A stretch of 64,000 nt of DNA from NCBI GenBank assembly GCA_935421135.1, contig OW285191.1, positions 16,074,700 through 16,138,699 of the forward strand, in the 5' to 3' direction. The number at the start of each line of letters is the position of its first letter. The stretch's first letter is position 1. Both the position numbers and the translations under genes were made by a program. The notes beneath the pieces were generated by a model that was given only the letters and a program-made list of their open reading frames with translations, was not told where the DNA came from and ran no database searches. Source of the DNA: Bugulina stolonifera (lineage: Eukaryota; Bryozoa; Gymnolaemata; Cheilostomatida; Bugulidae). Of this stretch, positions 10,122 through 22,896 are shown in pieces.

Positions 10122-13100
10122 TCAAGTGGGAATTAGGAGCCCTTGGCTGGCCTGCTGAAGACTGTCGACAGGTGCCCTTGTGGTGACTGTAAAGTTATGA
10201 TTGAGCTGTGGGTTACAGTGAAGTTTATATAGAGTACCAAGAGCACCTGCTTGTGTTGGTGAATCGTAGTACACGTGTTTGATCCTGGAGTGGAGCAGCG
10301 ACATGGCACACCTGTTAACACAACATGTCATCTAGTTTTACTTCCGATAGCAGCAAATACAATAGTGGCAACAACTGATCACATGGTCAAATGATTTCTC
10401 ATGAACATTCTATACTGTGCAGAGTAACTACCGTTTAAATGCAAAACCAAACGTTTCTGTGTAAATAAATATAATTTACATGTAGTAATTCAGGTATGCT
10501 ACATTACTATTAATATAGTTTTATATGGTACATACATGTCCATTGTATATTGTATATTGGTCAACAAACTTTTGCATATAATCTAGTTGGTCACCCTCAT
10601 AACACACAGCATTAGCACTTGTATATACATGTATATACGTGCACATATTTACTCACATGGTACAGGGTTCGTGGGAGAGATATGCTGTATATCCAGTACA
10701 AATATATTCTCCATTCACCTCAGCCTCCAACGGTCTCTTCTTACTCTCGGCTGTATACACATCTGTAGACATCTTACTGTAGCCACAGAGATAAAGTTTG
10801 ACAGTGCGAACCAGTGATGAACATAAACATAACTATTGTACTTCACCCGCAAGGTAAACCTATCCATATAGAACAATATAGGGAATTGTCTCCTCATTTT
10901 AGCACCGTGCAGAGTAATCAGAACTCCCATATAAACTAGAAGGCTATTGTACATGTATATTGTGTAAGGGTAGGTTACTGCTATGTACATTACTATATTA
11001 TAAATAGTAATACAAGACGCATTTTTATTTTTGATTTATTTCCTAATATTTCAATACCCATCCGAGTATTATCACCAGAGAATGATACTCGGATGAGTAT
11101 TGAAATATTAGGAAATAAATCAAATATAAAAACGCGTCTTGCATTACTATTTATAATTAAAATACTAGCCCACACTAACATTTATCAACATAACTATACA
11201 TTCACACTTGTACTTATGCTCAACAGAGTCCTATTTGGTGGTTTGTAATACTTTTACTGCTAATACAGTGCCATAGGATTATAAAATGTTTACATGTACA
11301 TACCTGCTGTGTTTAGATGAGGGGACGGGGACTGTAGATGACCACACACCCCCACCTTGACCGTGAGACACACTGTCTATGGCTACCATCACAGCATGTT
11401 TCAGGGGATGCTCATCTGACAAAGAGGAACCAACTCCCACAACAACACCTTGAACTGTATCCGCTATTACAGCGCCACACTAGAAGGGAAATCTAATGAT
11501 GGTGTATCACTATAATAACAGTGCAACTCTTACTGTACATGACTAACTTGTTGGATAGGAGACCACCAACACCACACAGATCATATGAGAATTACATGGA
11601 TAACCACTAATAATATATGTCTTGTATTAGCATGTTAGAACACAGTAGTAGACAAGTACCTTGTAAGAACCTGTGCTTCGTGTTGCCAAATCTTCTGCCA
11701 TCGCTACACAATACTTGTCAAATTCTGAGAACTGTATCAGACCCAGTTTGCCCTCCAACCTGCCGACACACAAATAAATATATGGTAGCTTCATAAGCAG
11801 CCTACAGCCCTGCACCATCCAATTGGTAATAAAAACTCAACATTTCTGGCCAATTTTAAGACAAAATAACATAGTGTTATTGCAGTAAAAAATAATTTGC
11901 AGGTTGCGTATAGCAACATCAACAGTGCACTGGACAGCACGAGATTGGGAGGAAATGCTGTATATTAATAATAACTGGAGTATAACGCACTGGAGGTCCT
12001 CATGGAAGAAAGTGGGCCAGACAGCTTTACACTGTTCATACTGAGCTCGTGTGATTGGCTGTTTGGAGGAGGCCCGGCAGCAGTAGCATTCTCCAGCAAG
12101 GTCATCAAGGTCAATAACCGAGTCTTTCAGTAGCACATGATGAGCAGTAGAAGATTTGCTTTCAGCATCAGAGCTCAAACATATCAGTATGTGGACAGTC
12201 TTCTTTCCTACATGGGGAAAATATGAGGCCGCTCAAATATTATCAAAATAGCCTGACAAACTTAAACGCTACATAAAATACAGGAATAGTGCTGTGGCAC
12301 CTTCAGCTCTCTACTCTTTGGAGTATCCATTACTAAAGGTTCAGCTCAAACAACAAGTGGGAGCAAAAATGGGGGAGTATTTCCTATCTCACCCTAGTGA
12401 ACACAGGAATAATGACCTACCTGCAAGTTGCACAGATTTGACCCTCCTCAGGTGTTTGTGCTTATGTAGTGGATATTTCTCATTAAGCACCCTGAAGTAT
12501 AATTACAGGTATGAAATTACAGCCAGTAACACAAAACATATCTACAGGATAATTAGAATTATGTTATAATGATATTATGCTATAACCAGTTTCCATAACA
12601 GTTGGAAAAGATGGTGCATACATTTCAACGCTCATAATATTATAAAAATTAATAATAATAAAACTAAAACAGTAAAATATACAAAATGTACACATACTTA
12701 ATGTACACTTACTTAATGATATGAGAGGTCTGCTTTACATTGACTATCTGGACAGCTAAGAACTCATCTGTAATCAGAAAAGTAAGCAAACCTCAGATAA
12801 CGCTCTGTGTAGTGATACATATGTACTATATGTGCTATACATGATCTTAGCTATTGGTTAACCAGTGACTATAACTAGTGACTACAATCAGTGACTACAA
12901 CCAGTGACTATAACCAGTGACTATAACCAGTGACTATAACCAGTGACTACAATCAGTGACTACAACCAGTGACTACAACCAGTGACTACAACCAATGACT
13001 ATAACCAGTGACTATAACCAGTGACTATAACCAGTGACTATAACCAGTGACTACAATCAGTGACTACAATCAGTGACTGTAATCAGTGACTGTAACCAGT

Positions 13101-13824
13101 GACTACAACCAGTGACTACAACCAGTGACTACAATCAGTGACTACAATCAGTGACTACAATCAGTGACTGCAACCAGTGACTGCAACCAGTGACTACAAC
13201 CAGTGACTGTAATCAGTGACTGTAACCAGTGACTACAACCAGTGACTACAACCAGTGACTACAATCAGTGACTACAATCAGTGACTACAACCAGTGACTG
13301 TAACCAGTGACTGTAACCAGTGACTGTAACCAGTGACTGTAACCAGTGACTATAACCAGTGACTATAACCAGTGACTATAACCAGTGACTATAACCAGTG
13401 ACTATAACCAGTGACTATAACCAGTGACTACAACCAGTGACTGCAACCAGTGACTGTAACCAGTGACTACAACCAGTGACTACAACCAGTGACTGTAATC
13501 AGTGACTACAACCAGTGACTACAACCAGTGACTACAATCAGTGACTACAACCAGTGACTACAACCAGTGACTACAACCAGTGACTATAACCAGTGACTAC
13601 AACCAGTGACTGTAACCAGTGACTATAACCAGTGACTACAACCAGTGACTATAACCAGTGGATATAACCAGTGACTATTAACCAGTGACTATAACCAGTG
13701 ACTAGATACGACCCGAGTTGATGTTACAAACCTGTTGAAATCGGTTGGGTTACTTCATCTGGTAGTACATAATTCATACCTCTGGACAGCTAAAGGGCTG
13801 ACGTCTGAGATTACCTGTAGACAT
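10122..13824 (-). CDS. ADAT3: tRNA-specific adenosine deaminase subunit 3 (TAD3)
   Basis: Eight coding exons on the minus strand: 13815-13824, 12713-12767, 12421-12491, 11991-12207, 11660-11759, 11304-11479, 10657-10776 and 10122-10311. They join to 939 nt, 312 residues, near the human length. ADAT3 pairs with ADAT2 to convert A34 to inosine in tRNA anticodons. The N-terminal domain has the VKQTSHIIK and HLRRV motifs, and WPTFFHED precedes the deaminase domain. The deaminase domain carries HPLKHAV (His179, Ala180, Val181), where catalytic deaminases have HAE; a Val here is the hallmark of the inactive ADAT3 subunit. Zinc cysteines are PCTMC (Cys248, Cys251). The only in-frame ATG gives a four-codon first exon (10 nt) just before intron 1, and TAA lies upstream in frame. 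Intron 1 contains a large minisatellite and intron 6 (10777-11303) a foldback element. Confidence 0.93.
10997..11158. mobile_element. Foldback (hairpin) element in ADAT3 intron
   Basis: About 162 bp made almost entirely of two complementary arms of about 75 bp (left arm starts ATTATAAATAGTAATACAAG) around a short loop near 11070-11080. Only a few mismatches separate the arms. It has the shape of a palindromic MITE. Target duplication not resolved because the flanks are AT-rich. Confidence 0.75.
12845..13705. repeat. 13-bp minisatellite in ADAT3 intron 1
   Basis: About 65 tandem copies of a 13-bp unit, consensus AACCAGTGACTAT. Variants are confined mainly to two sites: CC or TC before AGTGAC, and TAT, TAC, TGT or TGC after it. 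Variant types occur in blocks, a pattern produced by unequal exchange or slippage. It fills most of intron 1. Confidence 0.95.
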
Positions 13825-15863
13825 GCGAGTAGTGGCACCAGCTTAAACACGATGCCAACCTGAATGACAGCAAAGGAAGGGCATTATCATCAAGCGTCAA
13901 GTCGGACACTTTAGGACACTTGATAGGAACGTAAACACAAACTGCTACAAATTCAAAGAGCATAGTAGACACAATATTATCTTTTCAAAGGCAAGAGTAT
14001 ATGAGATCGAAGGAATAACTAGCAACACAAATTAAACATCTCGGCCGTCCTACTGAGCTCTGAGACCAGTATTGGTGAATATTATATCAGCCGTGTGCAA
14101 GACAAGATAGACCTGGAGTCAGGAGGAGTAGGACAATATAATTTGAATAAATTAATAAAAATCAATCTGTATCTTAACAATACTACGCAAAATATAAAAT
14201 CAAATAATAAACATAATTCAAAGTAAAAACTTCCCATGTAATTCAAGAAAAAGAAAACAATAATGCCATGTACATGAATATTGCGAGGCTAAACCAGTTG
14301 GAAAGCTGGCAGTATATTAAACCAGTCCAGGAGGAATATGGGCGCCATTGGGATAATGCATGACCTATAGAAAAGGGTCTATAAGGAAATCATCTTACCT
14401 AATTTAAGCTTTATTTCTCGACAAGAGGAGCCAGGAAAAATGGATAAAATGGCTAACCACAGAGCAAAGTTTTCTTTGGGAACCAGAAGAAAATACCTGT
14501 AACTGGGGAAACCTTACAACATATGCAAAGTCAGATAAATAACAACCCGTCAGAGATCAAAACTGAGAGATACCAATATACTAGATGATATCACTCAGAT
14601 TATCAGTCTCAGACATACCTTCTATAATGTACAGATACCTGGTTTCTGTACAACACTGTTTGAACATGCTTGTAGATCTCTTCCACATGGGTGGTGTATA
14701 AAACCTATATGCTCGTAGCAAAATTCAAACATGCAAATTAAGCTGTAGCTGACAGCACTAATGGCTGGGAGAAGGTGGAGGTTGCCAGGCCACAATTATG
14801 AGTAAGGTCAGAAGCAAAGTTCAGGTTAAACCAATTAGCGGTGTGATTGCTTATCATAGGTTTATCTGATTATGAACAAATTATTTTATTTTATTGGAAT
14901 AATTTCTCATGGCCAGAATGACATTTAGCTAATGCTCAGGGACAAGGACACTTTCAACAATCTCAATGGCGTGTTGCAATGCTCCTTCAACTTACAGTAG
15001 ATGACAGGGAAATGTTCACCCAGAGATATTGGTAAGCTATCAGCAAAGAAACATTATTAGAATGCTTAATAAATTAAAAAAAAATGAAAGGAAGGTCTAA
15101 GATTAGAATTTTATACAAACCAAATAGAAAGAGAGATATTAATTCAATATAATAATTATATACAGTGATAGTGAGATGGTGAATATGATAATGATTAAAA
15201 TTAAAGATACACAAAAAGCGTATTAAGTTTGCCTGAACTTCAAGTTTGTACTCAGACAATGACAGTAATAAGATACCAAGTTGCAACCATAAATTCAAAA
15301 GACCTCAGCAACTTCATTTACGACATAGACAAGTTATAGTTACCAGATCTGCCAGCATATTTTAATAAGTTACTAAACATAAGTGGCAACAAGTTTTAAT
15401 CATCATCATTTCCAGTCCCACGTAGTGGGAACGAATATCTTAATTTGATCTGCAAGAAGGCTGAGAATAAACGCAAGTATATTGATTAACCATAATCAAC
15501 TAGACAGCTAGTAGTAAGTGAACTCGTTAAAAGAAACCGTGTTATCGTACTGTAAAAATTGTTATAATGTAAATACAACGGACATGTATTAGGAGCTACT
15601 AAAATGATTATTTGCAAATGTACTCAAGTCATACAAGAAGTAGTAGCTAGTTGTTTTGTAACTGAATTCTGTAATGAAATAAATGAAAACTTTCACAAAT
15701 CATAACAGAAAAGGAAATAAATCTTTCACAGAAAATCAAGACAGTTTGAATCAAATTATTCTGATCTAGTTTTTACATATATACAAATGTCTAATAAAAT
15801 TCAGTTGAAGAAGTAATTATCATTAGACATTACATTGCCTGCCATCAGTAATATACACTAGTT
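13825..15863. other. Spacer between ADAT3 and the ELAV-like gene
   Basis: No gene I can name. Several exon-like fragments are visible: on plus an open stretch 14948-15030 bounded by TCAG and GTAAGC, with a later open stretch about 15242-15364; on minus near 14655-14715 and 14405-14500. Phases do not join into one convincing model, so I do not call a gene. The start side should hold the ADAT3 promoter and the end side the 3'UTR of the ELAV-like gene. Confidence 0.4.
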
Positions 15864-18800
15864 TCAATAATCAAAGAGTCCCTCTTTCCCAAGGCGCTCC
15901 ATTACAGCTTTAGCTGCTGCAGCAGGTCTAACAGGATACGGACTGTTCCGTTCCTTATTTCGTGAGTGTGATGGTTGTGACTTGGACTCGGAGCCCCCTG
16001 CTAACATCTCAGCGGTCATCTGCATGTATGACTGTTTCATTTTCTTCATCAGTTGCTTTTGAAGTTCCAATTCCATTGGTGTTTTAGCTGAAGATTCCGT
16101 CGTTTCTGTTTGCTCCATGTTACCCATCATTGAAGAATCCTGATAGTACTGCCCGTCACTAGACATCATTGCTTGGTTCTGGTTAGGCATCATTGCGGAC
16201 TGTTGGTTTTGCATCATCATTGATTGATTTGGCATCATTTGCTGTTGACTCTGCATCATAGCTTGTTGGTTAGGCATCATAGCTTGTTGATTAGGCATCA
16301 TTGCTTGCTGGTTAGGCATCATCATTTGCTGATTTGGCATCATTGACTGTTGGTTATTCATCATTTGCTGCTGATTTGGCATCATTTGCTGTTGGTTATT
16401 CATCATTTGCTGGTTCATCATTGGTTGTTGATTCATCACCATGGATTGATTCGGCATCATTTGTTGCTGGTTTCCCATCATCATTTGCTGTTGGTTGGGC
16501 ATCATCATGTTTTGATTTCCCATCATCATTTGCTGCTGGTTGGGCATCATCATGTTTTGATTTCCCATCATCATTTGCTGATTCATCATTGGTTGCTGAT
16601 CCTGTGTGTTGTCCGAGTAATACTCTTGCCAATATTCATTGTGCTTTGCCGTAACAGGGTCCATCATGTTACCGCCCATCATATTACCACCGCCCATCAT
16701 ATTATCACCGCCCATCATGTTACCACCGCCCATCATGTTACCACCGCCCATCATGTTGGCGCCCATCATGTTAGCGCCCATCATGTTACCACCTTGAGCT
16801 GGCATTACGTTGCCCATACCCTGGCAAAAATCAATATCTCTCAATAAATTCAATGTAAGCAAGCTCCAAATCAAGAAAATCAATATAATATGTATGTGAA
16901 CAACATGTCTTAAAAGTTAATTAAATTATAATATATTTCTAACTTGCATAACAAGGTTAAACCACCTTAAATTTCAAAATATATTTTAATGGAAATGAAA
17001 TTCAAGTCTTGATACGAAAACGTGTATTCATATAAGTAAAATTATTAGTTTAGCTCTGCCAAATGATCCTCGTGAGTGAAGACAAATTAAAGCTAACTCT
17101 GAAACCAAACCAACATCCTTTGTAACATAATGTATAGCAGTTACCCATAAGTTTAGGTCAAATAAAATACTAACTAATCAAAATTGAAAGAAATTCAAAA
17201 ATTACAATAATTAGACTGAGGGGACCTTTCCACCAGTGCAGCAATAGAGAAACTTTTCACCACCAGTTCAGCACTAATTAAGAGAGTCACTAAGTGAGCT
17301 TTTTCTTGAATAATAAGTTGCAGAATACCTGAACAATTAGTCTTTTAGTTTAGAAAAACACTAACGCTCCGCAATTTCTTGACCATTATTCTATCAAAAT
17401 AAAATTATTAACAAGGAAGAGAGAATACTCACGGGGGCACCACCTTGCTGCATCATATCAAAACCTGCATTCTCATATTCCTTAAAAAAAACAAGACAGA
17501 GGATCGGTGAGTGAAAGGCATTTATTATTTCTGTTTACATCAAGGAGTTTATCTGGGAACCATACAGGTCATCAGCAAGTACACATTGCAGGCTTTCTTA
17601 GATGAATATGATTAAAACAGATTGAATCATTGCAACCATATTGATTATTGATTAAGCTAAGCTGCACAGAAGAACAGAACTTGAACCAATTATGCTATTA
17701 TTCTTTGTCACACCTTTCATACAATCATAATCCTCAAAGCATTATTGAATACCTACAGTGTATAAGCAATTTTTACTACAAGGAAGTTACATATTGAAGT
17801 AAAAGTTGTAGGCTATACCAACAATAAGTCAGTGGCCCATAAACATCACATACTAAGGAAGTGGAACACACCTTTTTGATTTTAAACCGAACTTCGAGTT
17901 CTTTACCCTCTAGAGTTGACCTATTTAACTTGAGTACTGCTTTCACAGCCTCATTATCATTTAGCATGGTAACAAAGCCAAAGCCTTTACTTGTACCGTC
18001 CTCCAATCTCATGATTGACACCTGTAATTGTAGTTGAACATTGGCCACTTCGCAACCTACTAGTATCCGTCCCCTACGCCTACTAGTATCCGTCTTTTAC
18101 ATACATGTAGGCCTACATACCAGTGTTGTACAATAGACTGTGACATGCATTCAGTTTTACATGACATTACCTAGCCTATATTTAGAAAATTAGCTACACA
18201 GATATCGATGCTTAGGTAAACCATCAACTCATGGATTGATCAAACTCGCTGGAATAAATAAGCAAAATGAACTAATTTAAAATTCCAAGAAAGGTACACC
18301 AACAAAATTACAACAATGTGTACATGTACATGTAGCTGTACTTAGATGGACAGATCTGATTGGACAGGAATTGCTAACAACTAAAAGCCTTAGATTAGAC
18401 TGTGACCCACCTTCCTTACGGTGCCATAAGTTGAGAAGACGGAGAAGAGATCCCCTTCATCTGTCTGTTGAGGAATGTTACGTACAAAGATGACGATACC
18501 TAACTCGTTCCTCTGAGCTAGAGATGGGTCGGTTATAACACCTGGCTGATCCTTTCTCACCATTGGAGTTGCACGACTTTAAATAAACACATCAGATTTA
18601 CAGCATATTTATCAGACATTTTATTATAACTATACAAATATGATATAAGGCACCAACCATATAAATTTCCACGCATCACATATTCGTGGTTAGCCTGCCA
18701 CTGCTATTGTTAGTAAAATGTACACGGAATTATAACTAACTGGGCACTCTAACTGATGCCCTACGGGTAAATCTGGTTAGCTAATTGCTTATACGAGTAC

Positions 18801-20783
18801 ATAACAGTTCCTGCTGTTATTGCTAAACCTGTGCAATATATGTGTGTATTTCATGGTCACTAGGGTGTATAAAACATTCTGTAGAGTATATTAAGATAAA
18901 ACAACAAAATTCAATAATTTGACCATCTACAGTTTCACCAAACGTTTTGTACGCTATAAAATTCTTCCTGTCAACATGAATAAGCTATATGTACATGTAC
19001 CAGGGAAAGTTTCAAGAATTCAAGCGTAGTCACTGGTTACTTACTTCATTGTTCTCATGTTTCTGATTGGACCTCCGACATTTGGCCCATCATAGACTGT
19101 GTTCCCCATACCAACCATACCCTAAAGCATCATGCTTTGCATAACATATACAATATAAGCAACAGCATTCAAAGCAAATCATGTCAAAAAAACAGACTAA
19201 TTTGCTCAAAATTAATAGGCTACCTGCTGCAGAATACAGCAGACCGTGAACCCACTACTACTAGAGTGGATGACTTACATGAACATGAGCATACTTGACA
19301 TTGATTGGCTTGCTGTATCCGTCTGGTGTACTTCTGTGTAGAGCAGCTATTGCATCTTCACATTCGTCAGTTGTAGACATCAGTACAAACCCCGACCCAT
19401 TACATTGCTCTGCAAAAATAGAATCCATAGAAAGAGATTGATATCCAAATTGCCCATGTAACGATCTAAAACTACCTAATCTCACAAATATTATTGTGTG
19501 GATAAATGTCATGCTATGAATAGAACTACAGCAGTTATAATCGTATTGTTATACAAGATATAGATACTCTACTAACTTGTGGTCATATCGGTCAACACTC
19601 GTGCTTGTATGATCTTTCCATATGTGGAAAAGAGAGTGTTTAAATGATCTTCGTCAGCTGTTGGCAGTAGCCCAGAGATATAAAGGTTTGTTTTCTTTGT
19701 CTTGTCAGATTTAGGTCGTGCAAACGCTACCTGCAACGCAGGAGTATATGAGTCACTCTACTATGAGGTTACACTAAATACAAGATAACTGGTCGCTTTA
19801 TGTAGCTGTTTTACGGTGACCTTGAGTTACCTAACAGACACATCCATGTTGATTTACAACTTCTACGTAACTAGCCATCTTACCAGATTTTAATAACCGA
19901 ACAATGTAACAAAACATATCATATCATAGATTCACATTGAGGCTTGGCACATCGTAAACTGGTGTGATGTAAGCATACTGCTAACGTATCGCCCTAACAT
20001 GAAACCATAGAACTAATATATTGTACCAATGAGCAGATGGCTAGTACTATGGAGGGCTCTATATACTATTTGACTCATATTATCCAGAACATGTAGGCCT
20101 ACTAGTAGTATTGCATCAGATGATGTTACTCGAGTACACCAGTGGAGATAGTATTATACCTTTATCGTCTTGTTTAGTAATTTGTGTCCATTCAAATGCT
20201 GTACTGCTGCAGATGCATCCTCCTCATTTGCAAAATTGACAAACCCATAACCAAGGTTGGCACCAGTTTTCATATCCCGTACCACTTTGTGATTGGTGAC
20301 CTAAAATACATAAAAAAAATCATTTCTAAATTCAATTGAACTGCACAATCTAGGCCTACTATTTATGGCAGTCCATGTAGGCCATTGTACATGTCTACCG
20401 GTACTGTTAACACACAATAAACTAAACATGGGACTAAATTGCACAGTGAGGAATTTACGAATTGGCATGATAGTCTAATATAATTCTTTAGCAGCATTAA
20501 CCAAATTGTCATTTACATGTAGGTGTGAATTTTAAATAAGTAGTCCTGCAGGTCATAATATTACGATCAATATGAAAGGTAGAGATCTATGCTAAATGAC
20601 AGATAAAAAGTGTTAACAGAATTCTAAAACAATCCACTTGAAATCTATTCTACTCACCTGACCAACTTTAGAAAACAATTCGTAGAAACCATCATCAGAG
20701 AGACTAGGAGGCAGGTAGTTGACAATCAGATTGGTTTTGGACATTTCAACAGACTTGCTTCCTGCTTCACCGTTGGCTGCCAT
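15864..20783 (-). CDS. ELAV-like RNA-binding protein with Met/Gln-rich tail
   Basis: Nine exons on minus: 20658-20783, 20160-20300, 19577-19730, 19279-19409, 19045-19121, 18411-18576, 17872-18021, 17433-17480 and 15864-16820; total 1950 nt, 649 residues. It has three RRMs in ELAV/Hu order. RRM1 has RNP2 LIVNYLP (19-25) and RNP1 LGYGFVNF (58-65). RRM2 has NLYISG (104-109) and GSGFVLM. RRM3 has IFVRNIP (239-245) and KGFGFVTM (277-284). Hu proteins bind AU-rich mRNA and control stability and splicing. Unlike Hu proteins, which end soon after RRM3, this one continues about 300 residues in a single exon. That tail has NMMG repeats, then QQMMMPNQ-type repeats, then a short charged C-terminus rich in Lys, Glu and Ala. 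The RRM assignment is firm; orthology to ELAV rather than another three-RRM family is likely. Confidence 0.88.
16159..16800 (-). repeat. Coding Met/Gln/Asn repeat tract
   Basis: Within the last exon of the ELAV-like gene. Units are NMMGG (encoded about 16660-16800) and MMPNQQ/MMMGNQN (about 16160-16590). Codon choice varies between units (caa/cag, aac/aat), so selection on protein composition is more likely than a fresh DNA-level expansion. Longer DNA-level duplications are also present, e.g. 16471-16515 versus 16525-16570. Confidence 0.85.
18057..18097. repeat. Short direct repeat CCTACTAGTATCCGTC
   Basis: Two 16-bp copies (about 18057-18072 and 18079-18094) separated by a few bases, in an intron of the ELAV-like gene. 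No function evident. Confidence 0.6.
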
Positions 20784-22896
20784 GATTCACAGTTGACTAA
20801 AAGACGATTGACATTTGATTTAACCCACCAGAAGAATATGCAACGTCAAACATGCATTCCACAAAATATTATATATAATAATAATATTATATAGACTAAT
20901 TCTAATTTTCATTTTCCGTGATTTTCATTTGGTTAATAAGTAGGCTAATTTATCATTAGATTAAGAAATGGATAGGGTTAAGAAATAGATAGGGTTGAGA
21001 AATGGATAGGGCAGATTAGAATTAGAATAGATCAGTCTCGTGATGGTTTAGAGTAACTCCAGTCTGATTTAAAATCAGATAGCCTGATTTGTTATTTATT
21101 AAAACTGAGCCAAGAGTAATTAGTAAAGATCAAATGAAAATTTAAATAAATTTGAGAAAAAATTCAAGTTTAGTTTTATTTTAAGTTACAATTGCACTGT
21201 GGTTTAGCAACATGTCATGGTTGCTCAACCACAATACAATCACAGAATATACTATTTCTACGGACCAACAGCTGGGGTTATAAGAATTCCTCTAGTTTTA
21301 TGGCTTTCGCCTTGTCAAACAAACTCGTAGGAAAATCCAGAAATATGAATTCCAAGATTGACCGTGGCCTTATTGTAAAACTGGTTTACATTGGGCAATT
21401 AAATACAGCATGTCCAATGGAATACGATCGTCCAAAATGGAAAATCCTTTAAATGGAATAGTTACAATAAATATCAGCTGACCATCACGTGATTCTGATC
21501 ACATTGTTTTCATTTTGTCATGCAAATCATAAAGTACTCTTTGACAAGGATATCTTTGTCTATGACTATGAATACGATGCAAATAGCCAGTCACTGGCAA
21601 TAATGTATTTTAAAGATTAGACTTTGCCTTTGACTACCAAGAAACATATTCTAGTGCATTTAGCTGCTAATATACGTAATCGTATTTAGAAATTTTACTA
21701 GTTCTAATTCTATTTGATCCTTTGACCGTCCCTCTTTTTCTTCTTTTACCTAGCAGCTGCGTTAATCTTTTTGTCATTACATGCTATGGGAAGGAGTGGT
21801 CCAATCATGATCCTCCCATATAAAAATGAATTGTGTGCAGATTTGTTCCTTCTAGCTTTGCCTACTTCTTAGTTTTTGACTTTCACTTTGACTGATCACT
21901 CGAAAAAGAAGTCTTCGGGTATTGTAATTCTGCCTCATCATTGTGTTACAACTGTTAAAAAATCAATAATTAATTGGTTCTAGCGCAAATCGCTATTTAT
22001 TTTAGTTGCAGAATGCTATTCGGCGCGGCTAGGTAGCGAGAGCGTAGCCGAACAACAAGTGCCAGAGAAAACAACACCGGGTCAAGTGCAGTGCCAACCA
22101 GGCAGGTATTGTCTATGGTACTGATATCAACTTAGTTGCGAGGAGGAATACGAGCCCGTACTTGTTACCTACATAGTTAATTGGTGAGATACCAAAGGGT
22201 AGGCACCGACACCAGCAGGAGGATTGAGCCGCAGTGTTGCCGGTTAGCCTAGTTGTTGGAAACGATAACTAACTAGGCTGTGTAATGCATGGAATATAGA
22301 ATAGTATCACCCACGTTGATTATAGAAAACTTCTGATTTATGCTGTTCGCAATACACAGTATAAGACTTTGTATATAGTAAGAGATTACTCTGTTAGAAG
22401 CCCACAAGCAAACGAAAAGTATAGTGAAATGGAGCGCATTCAAATTGTGAAATGGTTCCGCCCCAATATTGCGGTCAAGTCTGGGCAAACTCGTAGGCTA
22501 TGTGGAGCAATTGTGTAAAAACCTTTGGTGGAGCAAAGATGTAATACCAGAGTAATACACAAATATAAGAATACATGTCAAAGCGGACTGCTACAAATAT
22601 CGGTTAGGTTCTATCAAACATGTTGTTGCAATAATAATGCGAATTATACAGGATATGTCCAAGAGCATAGAATAAACAATTATATGCATGAAATAAGGTA
22701 TGTATTTAGTGTTTGCTGAGTTCTTATGCATTTATATAGGCTACACTCAGTCGTCGTATAGCTTTTTAAGTGGAGTCAAGCCTTTTGTTCCACGTTGATT
22801 AGGCTATAGGGCTATAGGTAATTTTACAGTCGGAGTAAATAAATCTATTAATATTCCAGGTATCACAACACTGCAGTTGGATAAGGTGCAAGGGAA
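20784..22896. other. Divergent intergenic region, ELAV-like (-) / DNASE2 (+)
   Basis: Two kilobases between the divergent starts. Most is AT-rich. About 22018-22260 is noticeably richer in GC and CpG (contains GGCGCGGCTAGGTAGCGAG and a direct GTAGCGAG/GCGTAGCCGA echo), the most promoter-like part of the interval. An acceptor TTCCAG|GTATCACAAC near 22859 suggests a spliced 5'UTR for DNASE2. Confidence 0.45.

Noticed and set aside
12845..13705. Resemblance to a CRISPR array (short repeats at regular intervals)
   Set aside because: Units are head-to-tail with no unique spacers, in a eukaryotic intron; a minisatellite.
10122..13824. Assignment as ADAT2 or another cytidine/adenosine deaminase
   Set aside because: The motif HAV in place of HAE and the long N-terminal domain with WPTFFHED identify ADAT3.
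15074..15298. Hydrophobic minus-strand ORF of 74 codons
   Set aside because: AT-rich chance ORF (Leu/Ile/Phe from poly-A/T DNA) with no context.
16334..16847. Plus-strand His/Ser-rich ORFs opposite the ELAV-like tail
   Set aside because: Antisense shadows of the CAT/CAR-rich coding repeats of the real minus-strand exon.
22273..22488. Minus-strand ORF of 71 codons upstream of DNASE2
   Set aside because: No domain, no splice context; located in the presumed promoter region.
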